Below are positions 51,061 through 60,036 of a DNA stretch of 64,000 bases, in pieces. The notes under the pieces are model-generated. The model saw nothing but the letters and a program-made list of their open reading frames with translations, was not told the origin of the DNA and did no database searches. The stretch comes from an uncultured Christensenella sp. (lineage in GTDB: Bacteria > Bacillota > Clostridia > Christensenellales > UBA1242). The stretch's first letter is position 1. Every line of letters begins with the position of its first letter. The stretch spans positions 18,116-82,115 of the forward strand of contig CAJTYR010000007.1 of NCBI GenBank assembly GCA_910584295.1, written 5' to 3'. A program made the position numbers and the translations under genes.

Positions 51061-54000
51061 CTATGCATTTTCATTTGATTTTATAAAACTTTTTATTGTT
51101 TCAAGTCTGTTTTTTGCATCTTGTTTGCTCTTTTCAAGCAGTATTCCGGCAGTTTCAGCTTTGAGTTCTTTGATTGCACTAAAACGGCTTTCGCCATTCA
51201 AATAATCTTCATATTTCTCAAAATCAGATGTGCTGTCGATATGCAAATCGTTTGTTGTTGGGTTATAGCGAAGCAGTGACCAATATCCACACTCAACCGC
51301 TTTTTTCATTTCGTTTGGAGTTGTTGTCATGTCAAAGCCATGGTTTACACAAGGAGCGTAGGCGACAATCAAACTTGGACCATCAAAGTTTTCAGCCTCT
51401 TTGAAGGCTTTGATGCATTGATTCATGTTTGCACCAAGACTGACTTGTGCAACATAGCAATTTTTTGAAGAAATTGCAATTGAGACGAGGTCTTTCTTTT
51501 TGGTTTGTTTTCCAGAATTTGCAAACTTAACCATTGCACCTCTTGGTGTGGATTTTGATGCTTGTCCTCCGGTGTTTGAATAAACCTCGGTGTCAAGCAC
51601 AAGAACATTGACATTTTCCTTTCCGTTTAGGATGTGATCAAGTCCGCCATAGCCAATGTCATAAGCCCAACCATCGCCACCAATGATCCATACACTTTCC
51701 TTTTCCTTTGCTGTAAACTTGCTTCCAAGTTTGATACCAAGTCCAAACTCTGCATTGTCTTCAAAAAGTGAATTTGCCCATGCAGGACCAGCTCCTTCTT
51801 CATCTTTCAGATATGGACAACTTGGGAAAGATCCTCCATATATACTTGAACAGCCAGTTGCATTTGCGATAACCATATTTTTTCCAAACAGCATAGTTGC
51901 AAGTTTGATGTATGGGGTTTCGCCACATCCAGCACAAGCACCAGAATAGCCAAAATAGCTGTCCTTAAATTGAAGCCCTTTTGGCAAGTCTGTTGAAAAA
52001 GGTGTGATTTTTTCAGCTTCAATTTTTTGCACTGCAAGATAGTTTTTCTTTTCTTTTTCAAGAATTTCATCTGCCATAACCATTTGAATTGCTTTGTTTT
52101 TTGCTATGCATGCAGTTTGGCAGTTTCCACAACCTGTGCAATCCTCTGGGCTGACCTGGATGCGATAAAGATATCCATTCATGCCAAAGGCTTTTGCGAA
52201 TTCAATTTCTTCAGGGGTTTCTGCTTTTGTCAAAATTGGACGGATGGCATTGTGAGGACAAGTCATGATGCATTGTCCACATTGAATACAGTTTGCTGGA
52301 ATCCATTTTGGCAAACTGTTTGCAATGCCTCTTTTTTCAAATTCCGCAGTGCCCTGTGGAACAATTCCACATTTGTCAAAGACTGACACTGGCAAATTAT
52401 CACCATCCATTTTTTCTATTGGGTGCATAATCTTTGTGTAAAATTCGTCGTCAACATTTTTCTGTGAAAGTCCAATGTTTTTGAGGGTAAACTTTGAAAT
52501 GTCAACTTCTTGAATTTGATCACATGTAAGAAGACAAACTTTCAAGTTTTTGTCAATGACAGCTTGACCCTTTTTGGAAAAAGTCTTTATGATGTATTTT
52601 TCAATCTCTTTCATTGCAACATCAAAGTCAATTATGTTTGAGACTTTGAAAAGTGCAGTTTGCATAACCATGTTGATTTTGTTGCCAAGACCAACTTCAT
52701 TTGCAAGTTTGAAACCATCAACGACAAAAAGTTTTGCATGCTTATCTTGAAGCTGTTTTTTGTATATGTCAGGCAGAACTTTATCAATTTCATCTGCACT
52801 AAATACAGAATTAATCAAAACTTTTCCATTTTCTTTAAGACCTTCAAGACAGTTGTATTTATGCACAAATGAGAAATTGCTGATTGTGATGATGTCTGCT
52901 TCGTGGACAAGATAGGCACTTTTGATTGGGTGATCGCTCACACGCAAATGTGACTTTGTCAAACTTCCGCTTTTTTTGCTGTCATATTCAAAATAGCCTT
53001 GGACAAAAGAGCCAAGTTCATTACCCAAAATTTTGATTGTGCTTTTGCTTGCGGAGACTGTTCCATCAGAGCCAAGCCCAAAAAACTTCATTTGAAAATC
53101 CTTGCTTTTTGATTTGTAAGAAGGGATTGGCAAAGAAAGATGGGTGACATCGTCGTTTATGCCAATAGTGAAGTTGTCTTTTTCAGTTTCAAAATTTTTG
53201 ATAACTGCATGCACCATTGCTGGAGTAAAATCTTTTCCGCCAAGACCATATCTTCCGCCCATAACTTTGATCTCTGGACGAGAAGAAAGTGCGGAAACAA
53301 CATCCAAAAAGAGAGGATCTCTTGCACCATTTTCTTTTGTTCGATCAAGCACAATAATCTTTTCAACGCTTGAAGGAAGAGCTTTTGAAAGTTTGTCATA
53401 GTCAAATGGGCGATAGAGGTGGCAGTTTAAAACTGCCGTATCATCAATCTTTTCATTTTCAAGGTATTCTTCAATTGTCTCGCAAGAAGAACCCATGCTT
53501 ATGATGACATTTTTTGGATTTTTTGCACCAAAAAGCTGATACGTTTGGTATTTTCTTCCAACAACAGCTTCAAAGTCTTTCAAAACAGCATCCAAAATGG
53601 AAGAAACCTTTTGATAGTCAAGATTGGAAAGTTCTTTATTTTGAAAGAATACATCTGGATTTTGAGCTGTTCCTTTTTGATATGGATTTTGACTTGTCAT
53701 TCGAGAACTTCTAAAATTTTCGATTTCCTTCATTGGAAGAAGTTTTTTGATTTGTTCGTCTTCTATAATTTCAATTCTTTGAATTTCATGAGAAGTGCGG
53801 AATCCATCAAAAAAGTGAACGACAGGCAGTCCAGTTTTATAAGTTAATATGTGTGATATAAGAGAAAAATCGTGTGCTTGTTGGACGGAAGAAGATGACA
53901 GCAAGATGACGCCAGTTTGACGCACTGCCATAACATCACTGTGATCTCCAAAAATTGAAAGGGCATGAGAAGCAATTGCTCTTGCTGCAACATGGATGAC

Positions 54001-54315
54001 GCAAGGCAAGTGTTCTCCAGCCAGTTTATAGAGATTTGGAATCATGAGCAGGAGTCCTTGGCTTGAAGTGAAAGTGGTTGACATTGCTCCGCTGCAAAGA
54101 CTTCCATGCAAAGTTCCTGCAACCCCACCTTCTGATTGCATTTCAATAAGAGTTGGCAATTTTCCAAATATGTTTGGACGAAGCGAAGAAACTTCTCCAT
54201 CACAATATTCTGCCATTGGTGAAGATGGAGTGATTGGATATATTGGAATAACTTCCGACAATTTATAAGCGATTATGGCGGCGGCAGTATTTCCGTCAAC
54301 GGTCATTTTTTTCAT
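51061..54315 (-). CDS. nifJ: Pyruvate:ferredoxin (flavodoxin) oxidoreductase
   Basis: 1084 aa single-chain PFOR that decarboxylates pyruvate to acetyl-CoA with ferredoxin reduction, the key anaerobic step. Domain order: pyruvate-binding domain (ITPSSPMAEYCDGE), domain II and gamma domain, two [4Fe-4S] sites (CIQCGQCIMTCPHNAI and CTGCGNCQTACIAKNK), and the TPP domain with CAGCGETPYIKL and GGDGWAYDIGYGGLDH. The extra C-terminal Cys cluster domain of longer (~1170-aa) relatives seems shortened. AAGGAG upstream. Indicates a strictly fermentative anaerobe. Confidence 0.95.
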   Translation of the reverse strand: MKKMTVDGNTAAAIIAYKLSEVIPIYPITPSSPMAEYCDGEVSSLRPNIFGKLPTLIEMQSEGGVAGTLHGSLCSGAMSTTFTSSQGLLLMIPNLYKLAGEHLPCVIHVAARAIASHALSIFGDHSDVMAVRQTGVILLSSSSVQQAHDFSLISHILTYKTGLPVVHFFDGFRTSHEIQRIEIIEDEQIKKLLPMKEIENFRSSRMTSQNPYQKGTAQNPDVFFQNKELSNLDYQKVSSILDAVLKDFEAVVGRKYQTYQLFGAKNPKNVIISMGSSCETIEEYLENEKIDDTAVLNCHLYRPFDYDKLSKALPSSVEKIIVLDRTKENGARDPLFLDVVSALSSRPEIKVMGGRYGLGGKDFTPAMVHAVIKNFETEKDNFTIGINDDVTHLSLPIPSYKSKSKDFQMKFFGLGSDGTVSASKSTIKILGNELGSFVQGYFEYDSKKSGSLTKSHLRVSDHPIKSAYLVHEADIITISNFSFVHKYNCLEGLKENGKVLINSVFSADEIDKVLPDIYKKQLQDKHAKLFVVDGFKLANEVGLGNKINMVMQTALFKVSNIIDFDVAMKEIEKYIIKTFSKKGQAVIDKNLKVCLLTCDQIQEVDISKFTLKNIGLSQKNVDDEFYTKIMHPIEKMDGDNLPVSVFDKCGIVPQGTAEFEKRGIANSLPKWIPANCIQCGQCIMTCPHNAIRPILTKAETPEEIEFAKAFGMNGYLYRIQVSPEDCTGCGNCQTACIAKNKAIQMVMADEILEKEKKNYLAVQKIEAEKITPFSTDLPKGLQFKDSYFGYSGACAGCGETPYIKLATMLFGKNMVIANATGCSSIYGGSFPSCPYLKDEEGAGPAWANSLFEDNAEFGLGIKLGSKFTAKEKESVWIIGGDGWAYDIGYGGLDHILNGKENVNVLVLDTEVYSNTGGQASKSTPRGAMVKFANSGKQTKKKDLVSIAISSKNCYVAQVSLGANMNQCIKAFKEAENFDGPSLIVAYAPCVNHGFDMTTTPNEMKKAVECGYWSLLRYNPTTNDLHIDSTSDFEKYEDYLNGESRFSAIKELKAETAGILLEKSKQDAKNRLETIKSFIKSNENA

Positions 54316-54393
54316 TGAAAACTCCTTCAGTATTTTTTGTATATTTAAGTTTAATCATTTATATAAATAATGTCAAATTTATTTGAAGTTTGT

Positions 54394-54423
54394 TTGGTGT
54401 TTTGTCCACTTTTCTTGTAAAAT
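54394..54423 (+). promoter_or_regulatory. Promoter for leaderless truA mRNA
   Basis: TTGGTG, 18 bp, TAAAAT (54418-54423), six bases, ATG 54430. Confidence 0.55.
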
Positions 54424-54429
54424 ATTCTT

Positions 54430-55167
54430 ATGAGAAATTTGAAGTTTGTCGTTGAGTATAATGGTGGAGATTTTTTTGGCTGGCAGAAGCAGAACGGAAA
54501 AAGGACGGTTCAAGGAGAACTTGAACATGCTTTTTTTGAACTTTGCAAAGAAGAGGTGGAATTTGCTGGAAGTGGTCGCACAGACAGAGGTGTGCATGCT
54601 TTGGGGCAAGTTGCAAGTGTGAGATGTTGTTGTCCCATTCCTCTTAAAAACATAAAACAGGCGCTCAACAATTTGCTTCCAAGCGACATAAGAATTCTCA
54701 AAGTTGAGAATTCAAAGGAAGACTTCCATGCAAGGTTTTCAGCAAAACGAAAGACATATGTTTATGTTGTTCAAACAGGTGGACAACGCTCAGCAATTGA
54801 TTTCAAGACAATTGGATTTTATCCCTATGAAGTTGACTTTGAAAAAATGAAATGTGTTGCAAGAGACCTTGTTGGCAAGCATAATTTCAGAGCCTTTGCA
54901 AGTTCTGACACAAATGTTCAAAATTTTGAAAGAGAGATCTATGCTGTCAAGCTTTCAAAATGTGGAAGAAAAATTAAATTTGAAATCACAGGCAATGGTT
55001 TTTTGTATAATATGGTGAGAATTATTGTTGGCACACTGCTTGACATTGGTAGGGGAAAACTTGATGAAAATTGTATTCAAAATGCATTCAAAAACTCCGA
55101 AAGAAACTTGCTTGGAAAAACTATGGAACCAAATGGACTTTACCTAAAAAGTGTTAAATATCAATAA
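54430..55167 (+). CDS. truA: tRNA pseudouridine(38-40) synthase TruA
   Basis: 245 aa. The catalytic Asp is in GSGRTDRGVHALGQVA; YNGGDFFGWQKQ at the N-terminus and MVRIIVGTLLDIGRGK near the end are family blocks. Modifies positions 38-40 of the anticodon arm. No ribosome-binding site between the promoter and the start. Usually near ecf transporter and ribosomal genes; here it is isolated beside PFOR. Confidence 0.95.
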   Translation: MRNLKFVVEYNGGDFFGWQKQNGKRTVQGELEHAFFELCKEEVEFAGSGRTDRGVHALGQVASVRCCCPIPLKNIKQALNNLLPSDIRILKVENSKEDFHARFSAKRKTYVYVVQTGGQRSAIDFKTIGFYPYEVDFEKMKCVARDLVGKHNFRAFASSDTNVQNFEREIYAVKLSKCGRKIKFEITGNGFLYNMVRIIVGTLLDIGRGKLDENCIQNAFKNSERNLLGKTMEPNGLYLKSVKYQ

Positions 55168-55193
55168 AAAACAGCATACAAGTGCTGTTTTTT
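55166..55193. terminator. Bidirectional terminator after truA
   Basis: AAACAGCA pairs with TGCTGTTT, T-run and A-run. Confidence 0.8.
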
Positions 55194-55205
55194 GTTGTTT
55201 TTTAA

Positions 55206-56060
55206 TTATTTAGGAAAAACCAAGTCAACTGTAAGGTTTGAATATTCAATCACAAGAAATCTTTCAGATGAGTTGAAATTGAATTTGAAGACAACTTCAT
55301 ATGTGCCTTTTTTATTGTAAATAGTTTTATAGGAATATGTGTTGTCTTCGCTATTGACAAACTCGGTTGTTTCTGCAAAAGGAATTGAGGCAGTCATCAA
55401 TTTTGAAAAGTTTGCAAGGTCTTCATTGATTGTTAAATCAACATAAAGTTCTTGTGGTTCGTGTGGGTTTAGTTTGAAGACCTCATTGACATTTGTGTGA
55501 TTGATGACATTGTTTTTGACTTCGTAGTTCACGCCAGAATAGACATCATAATTTGAATTGCCTTGTTTGATGTATAGGTTTGCAGACATTGTCACTGGGG
55601 TGGTGCTGACATTGTTTTCTTCAGCAGGAGCATCAAGATCATCTGTTATTCTCCAAGAGGTGAGCATTGTGTATGCAATTTTGTTGTCTGCAAACACTGC
55701 GGTGTATCTTCCCTTTGTCTTTGAACTTGATTTAAATTTTAAAGTGCTTTTTGTTATTTTATTTGATGAGTCGCGATTATTGTCAACAGCGTAGGTTTTG
55801 TTTCCAGTGATGAGAAGGCTGTCTTCATAGACCCAAGCAATGAAAGTGCTGTCTGGTTTTGCAGTTGCGGTCAGTGTGACACTTTTTTCTTCGGTATAAT
55901 TTCCAGAGCCAGAAACTGTTCCGCCCAATGTCCCTGCAATCAGACCTGTCCAACTTGACTCAACGCTTACATAGAAAGAATCTTTGCTTCCGCAACCAAA
56001 AAGTGCAAGCAATGGCAAGATTAACAATATCAATGCAAAAACGCTTATTTTCTTTTTCAT
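55206..56060 (-). CDS. Lipoprotein with a bacterial-repeat-like domain
   Basis: 284 aa. Signal peptide ends in the lipobox ALFGC (Cys about 23). Residues ~45-90 read GGTVSGSGNYTEEKSVTLTA and AKPDSTFIAWVYED, the pattern of the Gly-rich repeat found in Listeria/Bacteroides-type surface proteins, also present in the large protein at 60247. The rest is beta-rich with a C-terminal FNFNSSERFLVIEYSNLTV. Surface-attached; ligand unknown. Confidence 0.75.
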   Translation of the reverse strand: MKKKISVFALILLILPLLALFGCGSKDSFYVSVESSWTGLIAGTLGGTVSGSGNYTEEKSVTLTATAKPDSTFIAWVYEDSLLITGNKTYAVDNNRDSSNKITKSTLKFKSSSKTKGRYTAVFADNKIAYTMLTSWRITDDLDAPAEENNVSTTPVTMSANLYIKQGNSNYDVYSGVNYEVKNNVINHTNVNEVFKLNPHEPQELYVDLTINEDLANFSKLMTASIPFAETTEFVNSEDNTYSYKTIYNKKGTYEVVFKFNFNSSERFLVIEYSNLTVDLVFPK

Positions 56061-56173
56061 ACCAAACTTATTTCCTTCTAATAAATTTTATCTAAAACTA
56101 TCAAAAAAAGTCAATCAAAAAGTTGTATTTGCAAAAATAAAAACATTTATGAGTATTTCTGGGGGTGTTGCAT

Positions 56174-56261
56174 AAAATAAGATGTGTGGAACGATTTTGA
56201 AACAAGTTCAAAATTGTTGCCTTACGGCTGTTTGAGAAACAAACGCCACACATCTTATTTT
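56174..56261. other. Four-way-junction structured element
   Basis: A perfect 16-bp closing stem (56174-56189 with 56246-56261) encloses three hairpins with almost no unpaired bases: 56190-56218 (12 bp, one G-U, 5-nt loop), GCC-TTAC-GGC (56219-56228) and GTTTG-AGAAA-CAAAC (56230-56244). It would form a cruciform in DNA or a cloverleaf in RNA. No ORF, no T-run. A shorter palindrome (ATGC..TTGC/GCAA..GCAT) follows at about 56277-56296. Origin unknown. Confidence 0.65.
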
Positions 56262-56364
56262 GTTACAGCGTCGCAAATGCTCTTGCAAGCAAGCATGTTG
56301 CTCCTCGTAATAAAAATAAAAAACATATTCAAACTATATTTGTTTTTTGAAGGAGTCTTTTTCT

Positions 56365-57159
56365 ATGTGGGAGTTTTCCATTTCTGTTGATTCGAAAAAT
56401 TTTGAAGTTGCAAGATTTGTTTATCAATCGCTCAAGATGCAAACAGGTGAGTTTGACACAGTCCTCACATGTTATGAGGAATACGAAAAAATCTATATTC
56501 TTTTAGCATGCCCAGAGCAAGAACAAGCAAGGGTTTCAAGTCTTGTTGAAAGATGTGTAATCAAAGTTATTTGCAATTTTTATAAGGAAAGATTTTTAAC
56601 AGAAAACTTGCGTCTGCCATCACATGAGACCATGACTGTTATGGCATTTAAAAAGGCTCTTATAAATTTTGATAAAGAAACAGATTTCTATCTCATAAGC
56701 AAAAATCTTAATTTGCAAAAAAATCTTTATCTTGACTCTTTTTATTTTTTCAAATTGCGTTCTCTTCGTGAAAAGTGGTCAGAACTCGTCACTTTGGCGA
56801 ATGAAAACAGTGACTATCTTGTCAGCAGTGATGCATTTTTTGACCTTTTAAAATTTTTGATTGACAACCTTGAAATTGGCGAGGATGAAATCAATGTTTT
56901 TGAGGATGAGAAGGGGTTTTCAATAAGTCTCGGAAGAGATGCACAAGACATGCAATGCAGCGACCTATCTCGTGAGGGACTTGTTTCATCTTTGATTGAA
57001 CTTTGTCCAAAGAAAATCAATCTGTTTTGTAAGAATGATGAAGGAACAGCTGGCTTTCTTTCCAAAATTTTTGAAGAGAGGGTGAATGTTTGTTATGACA
57101 AGTCAGTTGAGAAAATCACAGACAGACCCAAGACGGCTTCTGTTGTTACAAAACTTTGA
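56365..57159 (+). CDS. ytxC: YtxC-family sporulation protein
   Basis: 264 aa from ATG 56365 (AAGGAG nine bases upstream). Matches YtxC in plan: N-terminal FSISVDSKNFEVARFV, a helical middle (NLYLDSFYFFKLRSLREKW) and ISSLIELCPKKINLFCKND. In Bacillus ytxC lies between dnaI and thrS; the ytxC-thrS pairing here supports the call. Function in sporulation is not known in detail. Confidence 0.85.
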   Translation: MWEFSISVDSKNFEVARFVYQSLKMQTGEFDTVLTCYEEYEKIYILLACPEQEQARVSSLVERCVIKVICNFYKERFLTENLRLPSHETMTVMAFKKALINFDKETDFYLISKNLNLQKNLYLDSFYFFKLRSLREKWSELVTLANENSDYLVSSDAFFDLLKFLIDNLEIGEDEINVFEDEKGFSISLGRDAQDMQCSDLSREGLVSSLIELCPKKINLFCKNDEGTAGFLSKIFEERVNVCYDKSVEKITDRPKTASVVTKL

Positions 57160-57176
57160 AAAATAGAAAAATTTTC

Positions 57177-57205
57177 TTGACAACAAAATTTTGTAGGCGT
57201 ATAAT
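57177..57205 (+). promoter_or_regulatory. Promoter of thrS T-box transcript
   Basis: TTGACA, 17 bp, TATAAT (57200-57205). Confidence 0.85.
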
Positions 57206-57210
57206 GATGA

Positions 57211-57461
57211 CAAGTATTCAGTGAAAGACAAGTAGCACTTTAAAAAATGCACAGAGAAGGGTTGGTTGGTGAAAAACCTTGATTGATTGAAGCTGTCGAA
57301 ACCACAATCACGAAAAAGATGTGTCAGGACTTGAACATCAAACAGATACGAAGAAAAAGAGTGGCGGTTAATCTTTTTGACCGCAATTAAGGTGGAACCA
57401 CGGTTTTGAAAAATCGTCCTTAAAGACAAGTTGACTTGTTTTTAGGGGCGTTTGTTTTTTT
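57211..57461 (+). promoter_or_regulatory. T-box leader controlling thrS
   Basis: Contains the T-box sequence AAGGTGGAACCACGG (57389-57403), whose GGT bulge pairs with the uncharged tRNA 3' end. Upstream in stem I the likely specifier codon is ACC (57301-57303, in GAAACCAC), a threonine codon. The terminator is CGTCCTTAAAGACAAG with 57435-57450, then a T-run to 57461; the T-box region would form the alternative antiterminator when tRNA-Thr is uncharged. Confidence 0.93.
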
Positions 57462-57487
57462 AACAAGTCGAAATAGGAGAGGTTTTT

Positions 57488-59227
57488 ATGAAAAAAGAAG
57501 AAATGGATGAAAAATTGCAAAAGTCAAGACATAGCCTTGCACACATTTTGGCAAAGGCACTCATGTCACTTTATCCAAGCACAAAGCTTACCATTGGACC
57601 AGCTATTGAAGATGGTTTCTATTATGATGTGGATCTTGATGAACAACTTACGCCAGATCATTTTGATGCAATTGAAAAGAAAATGAAAGAAATTTTGAAC
57701 AAGGGTGAAGCATTTGTCAGAAAAGAGGTTTCAAAGCAAGAAGCACTCAAACTTTTTGAGGGTAATGAATATAAGACTGAAATCATAAACGAATTGCCAG
57801 AGAATGAACAAATCACTTTGTATTACACTGGCGATGATTTCTTTGACCTTTGTCGTGGACCTCATGTTGAAAGTAGTAAAAATTTGCAAAACTATGCATT
57901 CAAAATTCACTCTGTCAATGGTGCTTATTGGCGCGGAAGCGAAAAAAATAAAATGCTTCAAAGAGTTTATGTCTATGCTTTTGCTGACAAGAAGCAACTT
58001 GCAGACCACATCAACATGCTTGAAGAAGCCAAAAAGCGTGATCACAGAAAACTTGGCAAAGAATTGAAACTTTTCATGCTTTCCCCAGAAGGCCCAGGAT
58101 TTCCTTTCTATCTTCCAAATGGAATGATTGTAAAAAATCTTTTAATTGACTATTGGCACGAACTTCATCGCAAAGCTGGTTACAGCGAAATTGCAACGCC
58201 AATGATGCTTTCTCGTCACCTTTGGGAGACTTCAGGACATTGGGATCACTATAAAGAAAATATGTACACAACAAAAATTGATGATGTTGATTTTGCAATT
58301 AAACCTATGAACTGCCCAGGTGGTGTTTTGGTTTACAAAAACACTCCGCATTCCTACAGAGATTTGCCACTTCGTTTGGGAGAACTTGGTCTTGTTCACA
58401 GACATGAAAAATCTGGAGAACTTGGCGGTCTTATGAGGGTGCGTTGTTTCACTCAAGATGATGCACATATTTTTATGACGCCAGATCAAATCAGAAGTGA
58501 AATCAAAAATGTTGTTGCACTTATTGATGAAGTTTATAAGACTTTCAACTTCCCATATCATGTTGAACTTTCAACTCGTCCGGAAAACAGCATTGGAAGT
58601 GATGAAGATTGGGAGATTGCAACGTCTGGTCTTAAGGATGCACTTGATGACCTTGGACTTGACTATGTTGTCAATGAAGGTGATGGGGCGTTCTATGGTC
58701 CAAAAATTGACTTCCATCTCACTGATGCAATTGGAAGAACTTGGCAGTGCGGAACAATTCAACTTGATTTCCAACTTCCACAAAGATTTGACCTTGATTA
58801 TGTGGGAGAAGATGGTGAAAGGCACAGACCAATCATGATTCACAGAGTTGTTTATGGCTCTCTTGAGAGATTTATTGGTATGCTTATCGAACAATTTGCT
58901 GGGGCTTTCCCACTTTGGCTTGCTCCAGTGCAAGTGAAAGTTTTGACACTGACAGAAAGAAACAATGATTATGCAAAGAAAATCGCCGATCACCTTTTTG
59001 AAAACGGAATAAGAGTTGAACTTGATGACAGAAATGAAAAAGTTGGCTATAAAATCAGAGAGGCTCTTTCTATGAAAATTCCATACTTAATCATCGTTGG
59101 TGATGAAGAAGAGAAAAATGGAACAATTTCAATCCGTGGAAGAGGCTATGAAAACAAGAGCGGTCTCGTTTTGGATGATTTCATCAAAAGACTTGATGAA
59201 GAAATTAAAACTAAAAAATTGAACTAA
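57488..59227 (+). CDS. thrS: Threonine--tRNA ligase lacking the N-terminal TGS domain
   Basis: 579 aa. Begins directly with the editing domain (SRHSLAHILAKAL, HxxxH; then DLCRGPHVESS), followed by the class-II catalytic core: motif 1 PFYLPNG, the NCPGG signature, MRVRCFTQDDAHIF, motif 3 HRVVYGSLERFIGMLIE, and the anticodon-binding domain (VELDDRNEKVGYKIREA). Canonical ThrRS has ~60 more N-terminal residues (TGS), absent here. RBS AGGAGAGG. Controlled by a T-box. Confidence 0.95.
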   Translation: MKKEEMDEKLQKSRHSLAHILAKALMSLYPSTKLTIGPAIEDGFYYDVDLDEQLTPDHFDAIEKKMKEILNKGEAFVRKEVSKQEALKLFEGNEYKTEIINELPENEQITLYYTGDDFFDLCRGPHVESSKNLQNYAFKIHSVNGAYWRGSEKNKMLQRVYVYAFADKKQLADHINMLEEAKKRDHRKLGKELKLFMLSPEGPGFPFYLPNGMIVKNLLIDYWHELHRKAGYSEIATPMMLSRHLWETSGHWDHYKENMYTTKIDDVDFAIKPMNCPGGVLVYKNTPHSYRDLPLRLGELGLVHRHEKSGELGGLMRVRCFTQDDAHIFMTPDQIRSEIKNVVALIDEVYKTFNFPYHVELSTRPENSIGSDEDWEIATSGLKDALDDLGLDYVVNEGDGAFYGPKIDFHLTDAIGRTWQCGTIQLDFQLPQRFDLDYVGEDGERHRPIMIHRVVYGSLERFIGMLIEQFAGAFPLWLAPVQVKVLTLTERNNDYAKKIADHLFENGIRVELDDRNEKVGYKIREALSMKIPYLIIVGDEEEKNGTISIRGRGYENKSGLVLDDFIKRLDEEIKTKKLN

Positions 59228-59328
59228 AAACACATTTCTCTATTCTTCGACAAATTTTGATTTTTATCTTGAAAAATTGTTTGGAATACTTTATAATTGT
59301 ATGGTAAGATGACAAAAGGAGTAAAAGA

Positions 59329-59403
59329 ATGGGAATAAATGAATTGATAATTCCAATCGGAGTGATATTCCTTATGCTCGTTATGGGTTTTTACTTCAAA
59401 TAA
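59329..59403 (+). CDS. 24-residue membrane peptide
   Basis: Very short ORF between thrS and yajC with AAAAGGAG 9 bases before the ATG. The product is almost wholly one hydrophobic helix (LIIPIGVIFLMLVMGFYF) ending in Lys. Upstream TATAAT (59290s) gives it a possible promoter. Could be a small membrane-protein subunit or a toxin-like peptide; not in databases I can recall. Confidence 0.5.
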   Translation: MGINELIIPIGVIFLMLVMGFYFK

Positions 59404-59436
59404 AAAAATGCCATATGGGCGTAAGAGGAGAATAAT

Positions 59437-59955
59437 ATGAATAGTATGTTGCTTGCATCAAACAGCGTCTGGAATTATGTTTTGATCGGCGTTGTTGCGT
59501 TGCTTCTTATTGCAATGCCAATCATGATGAGCCAAAGAAACAAAAAAGAATCACAAAAAATTCAAGAGCAAACCAACTCTTTGAAGGTTGGTGACAAAGT
59601 GCTGACCACAAGTGGTGTTTATGGCACAATCACAGAACTTAAGTTTGATGATTCAAAAAAGATCGTTGTGCTTGAAACTGGTGGAAAAACAAAGAGCTAT
59701 ATGAGCGTTGACGCTTATGCGATTTACACTGTTTTCAAAAGCGATGAAGAAATTGCTCGTGAAGAAGCTTTGAGAGCGGAAGCAGAAAAGCGTGCCGCAG
59801 AACTCGAAGAAGAAAAAAAATCTTCAAAAAAATCAAAAAAGACTGTTGTTGAAGAAGTGAAAACTGAAGAGCCTGCTGTTGCACCAACTGAAACAGTTGA
59901 AGCAAAACCTGTGGCAAAGAAAACAACAAAAAGCACAAAAAAGAAAGCTGAATAA
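59437..59955 (+). CDS. yajC: Preprotein translocase subunit YajC
   Basis: 172 aa. A single membrane segment (about 11-29), then the YajC core (MSQRNKKESQKIQEQTNSLKV, VGDKVLTTSGVYGTITEL). The ~75-residue Glu/Lys-rich C-terminal extension, ending in Lys repeats, is longer than typical YajC (about 85-110 aa). The normal partners secD and secF are not next to it. RBS AGAGGAG. Confidence 0.88.
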   Translation: MNSMLLASNSVWNYVLIGVVALLLIAMPIMMSQRNKKESQKIQEQTNSLKVGDKVLTTSGVYGTITELKFDDSKKIVVLETGGKTKSYMSVDAYAIYTVFKSDEEIAREEALRAEAEKRAAELEEEKKSSKKSKKTVVEEVKTEEPAVAPTETVEAKPVAKKTTKSTKKKAE

Positions 59956-59965
59956 TGTTTTAAAA

Positions 59966-59993
59966 GAAAAAAGCGTCTATCACGCTTTTTTTT
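59966..59993 (+). terminator. Rho-independent terminator
   Basis: AAAAAGCGT-CTATC-ACGCTTTTT. Confidence 0.8.
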
Positions 59994-60036
59994 GTTGTCT
60001 TTTTGCTTTTTTTTGTCAAAAAGATGTCGAATTTGC

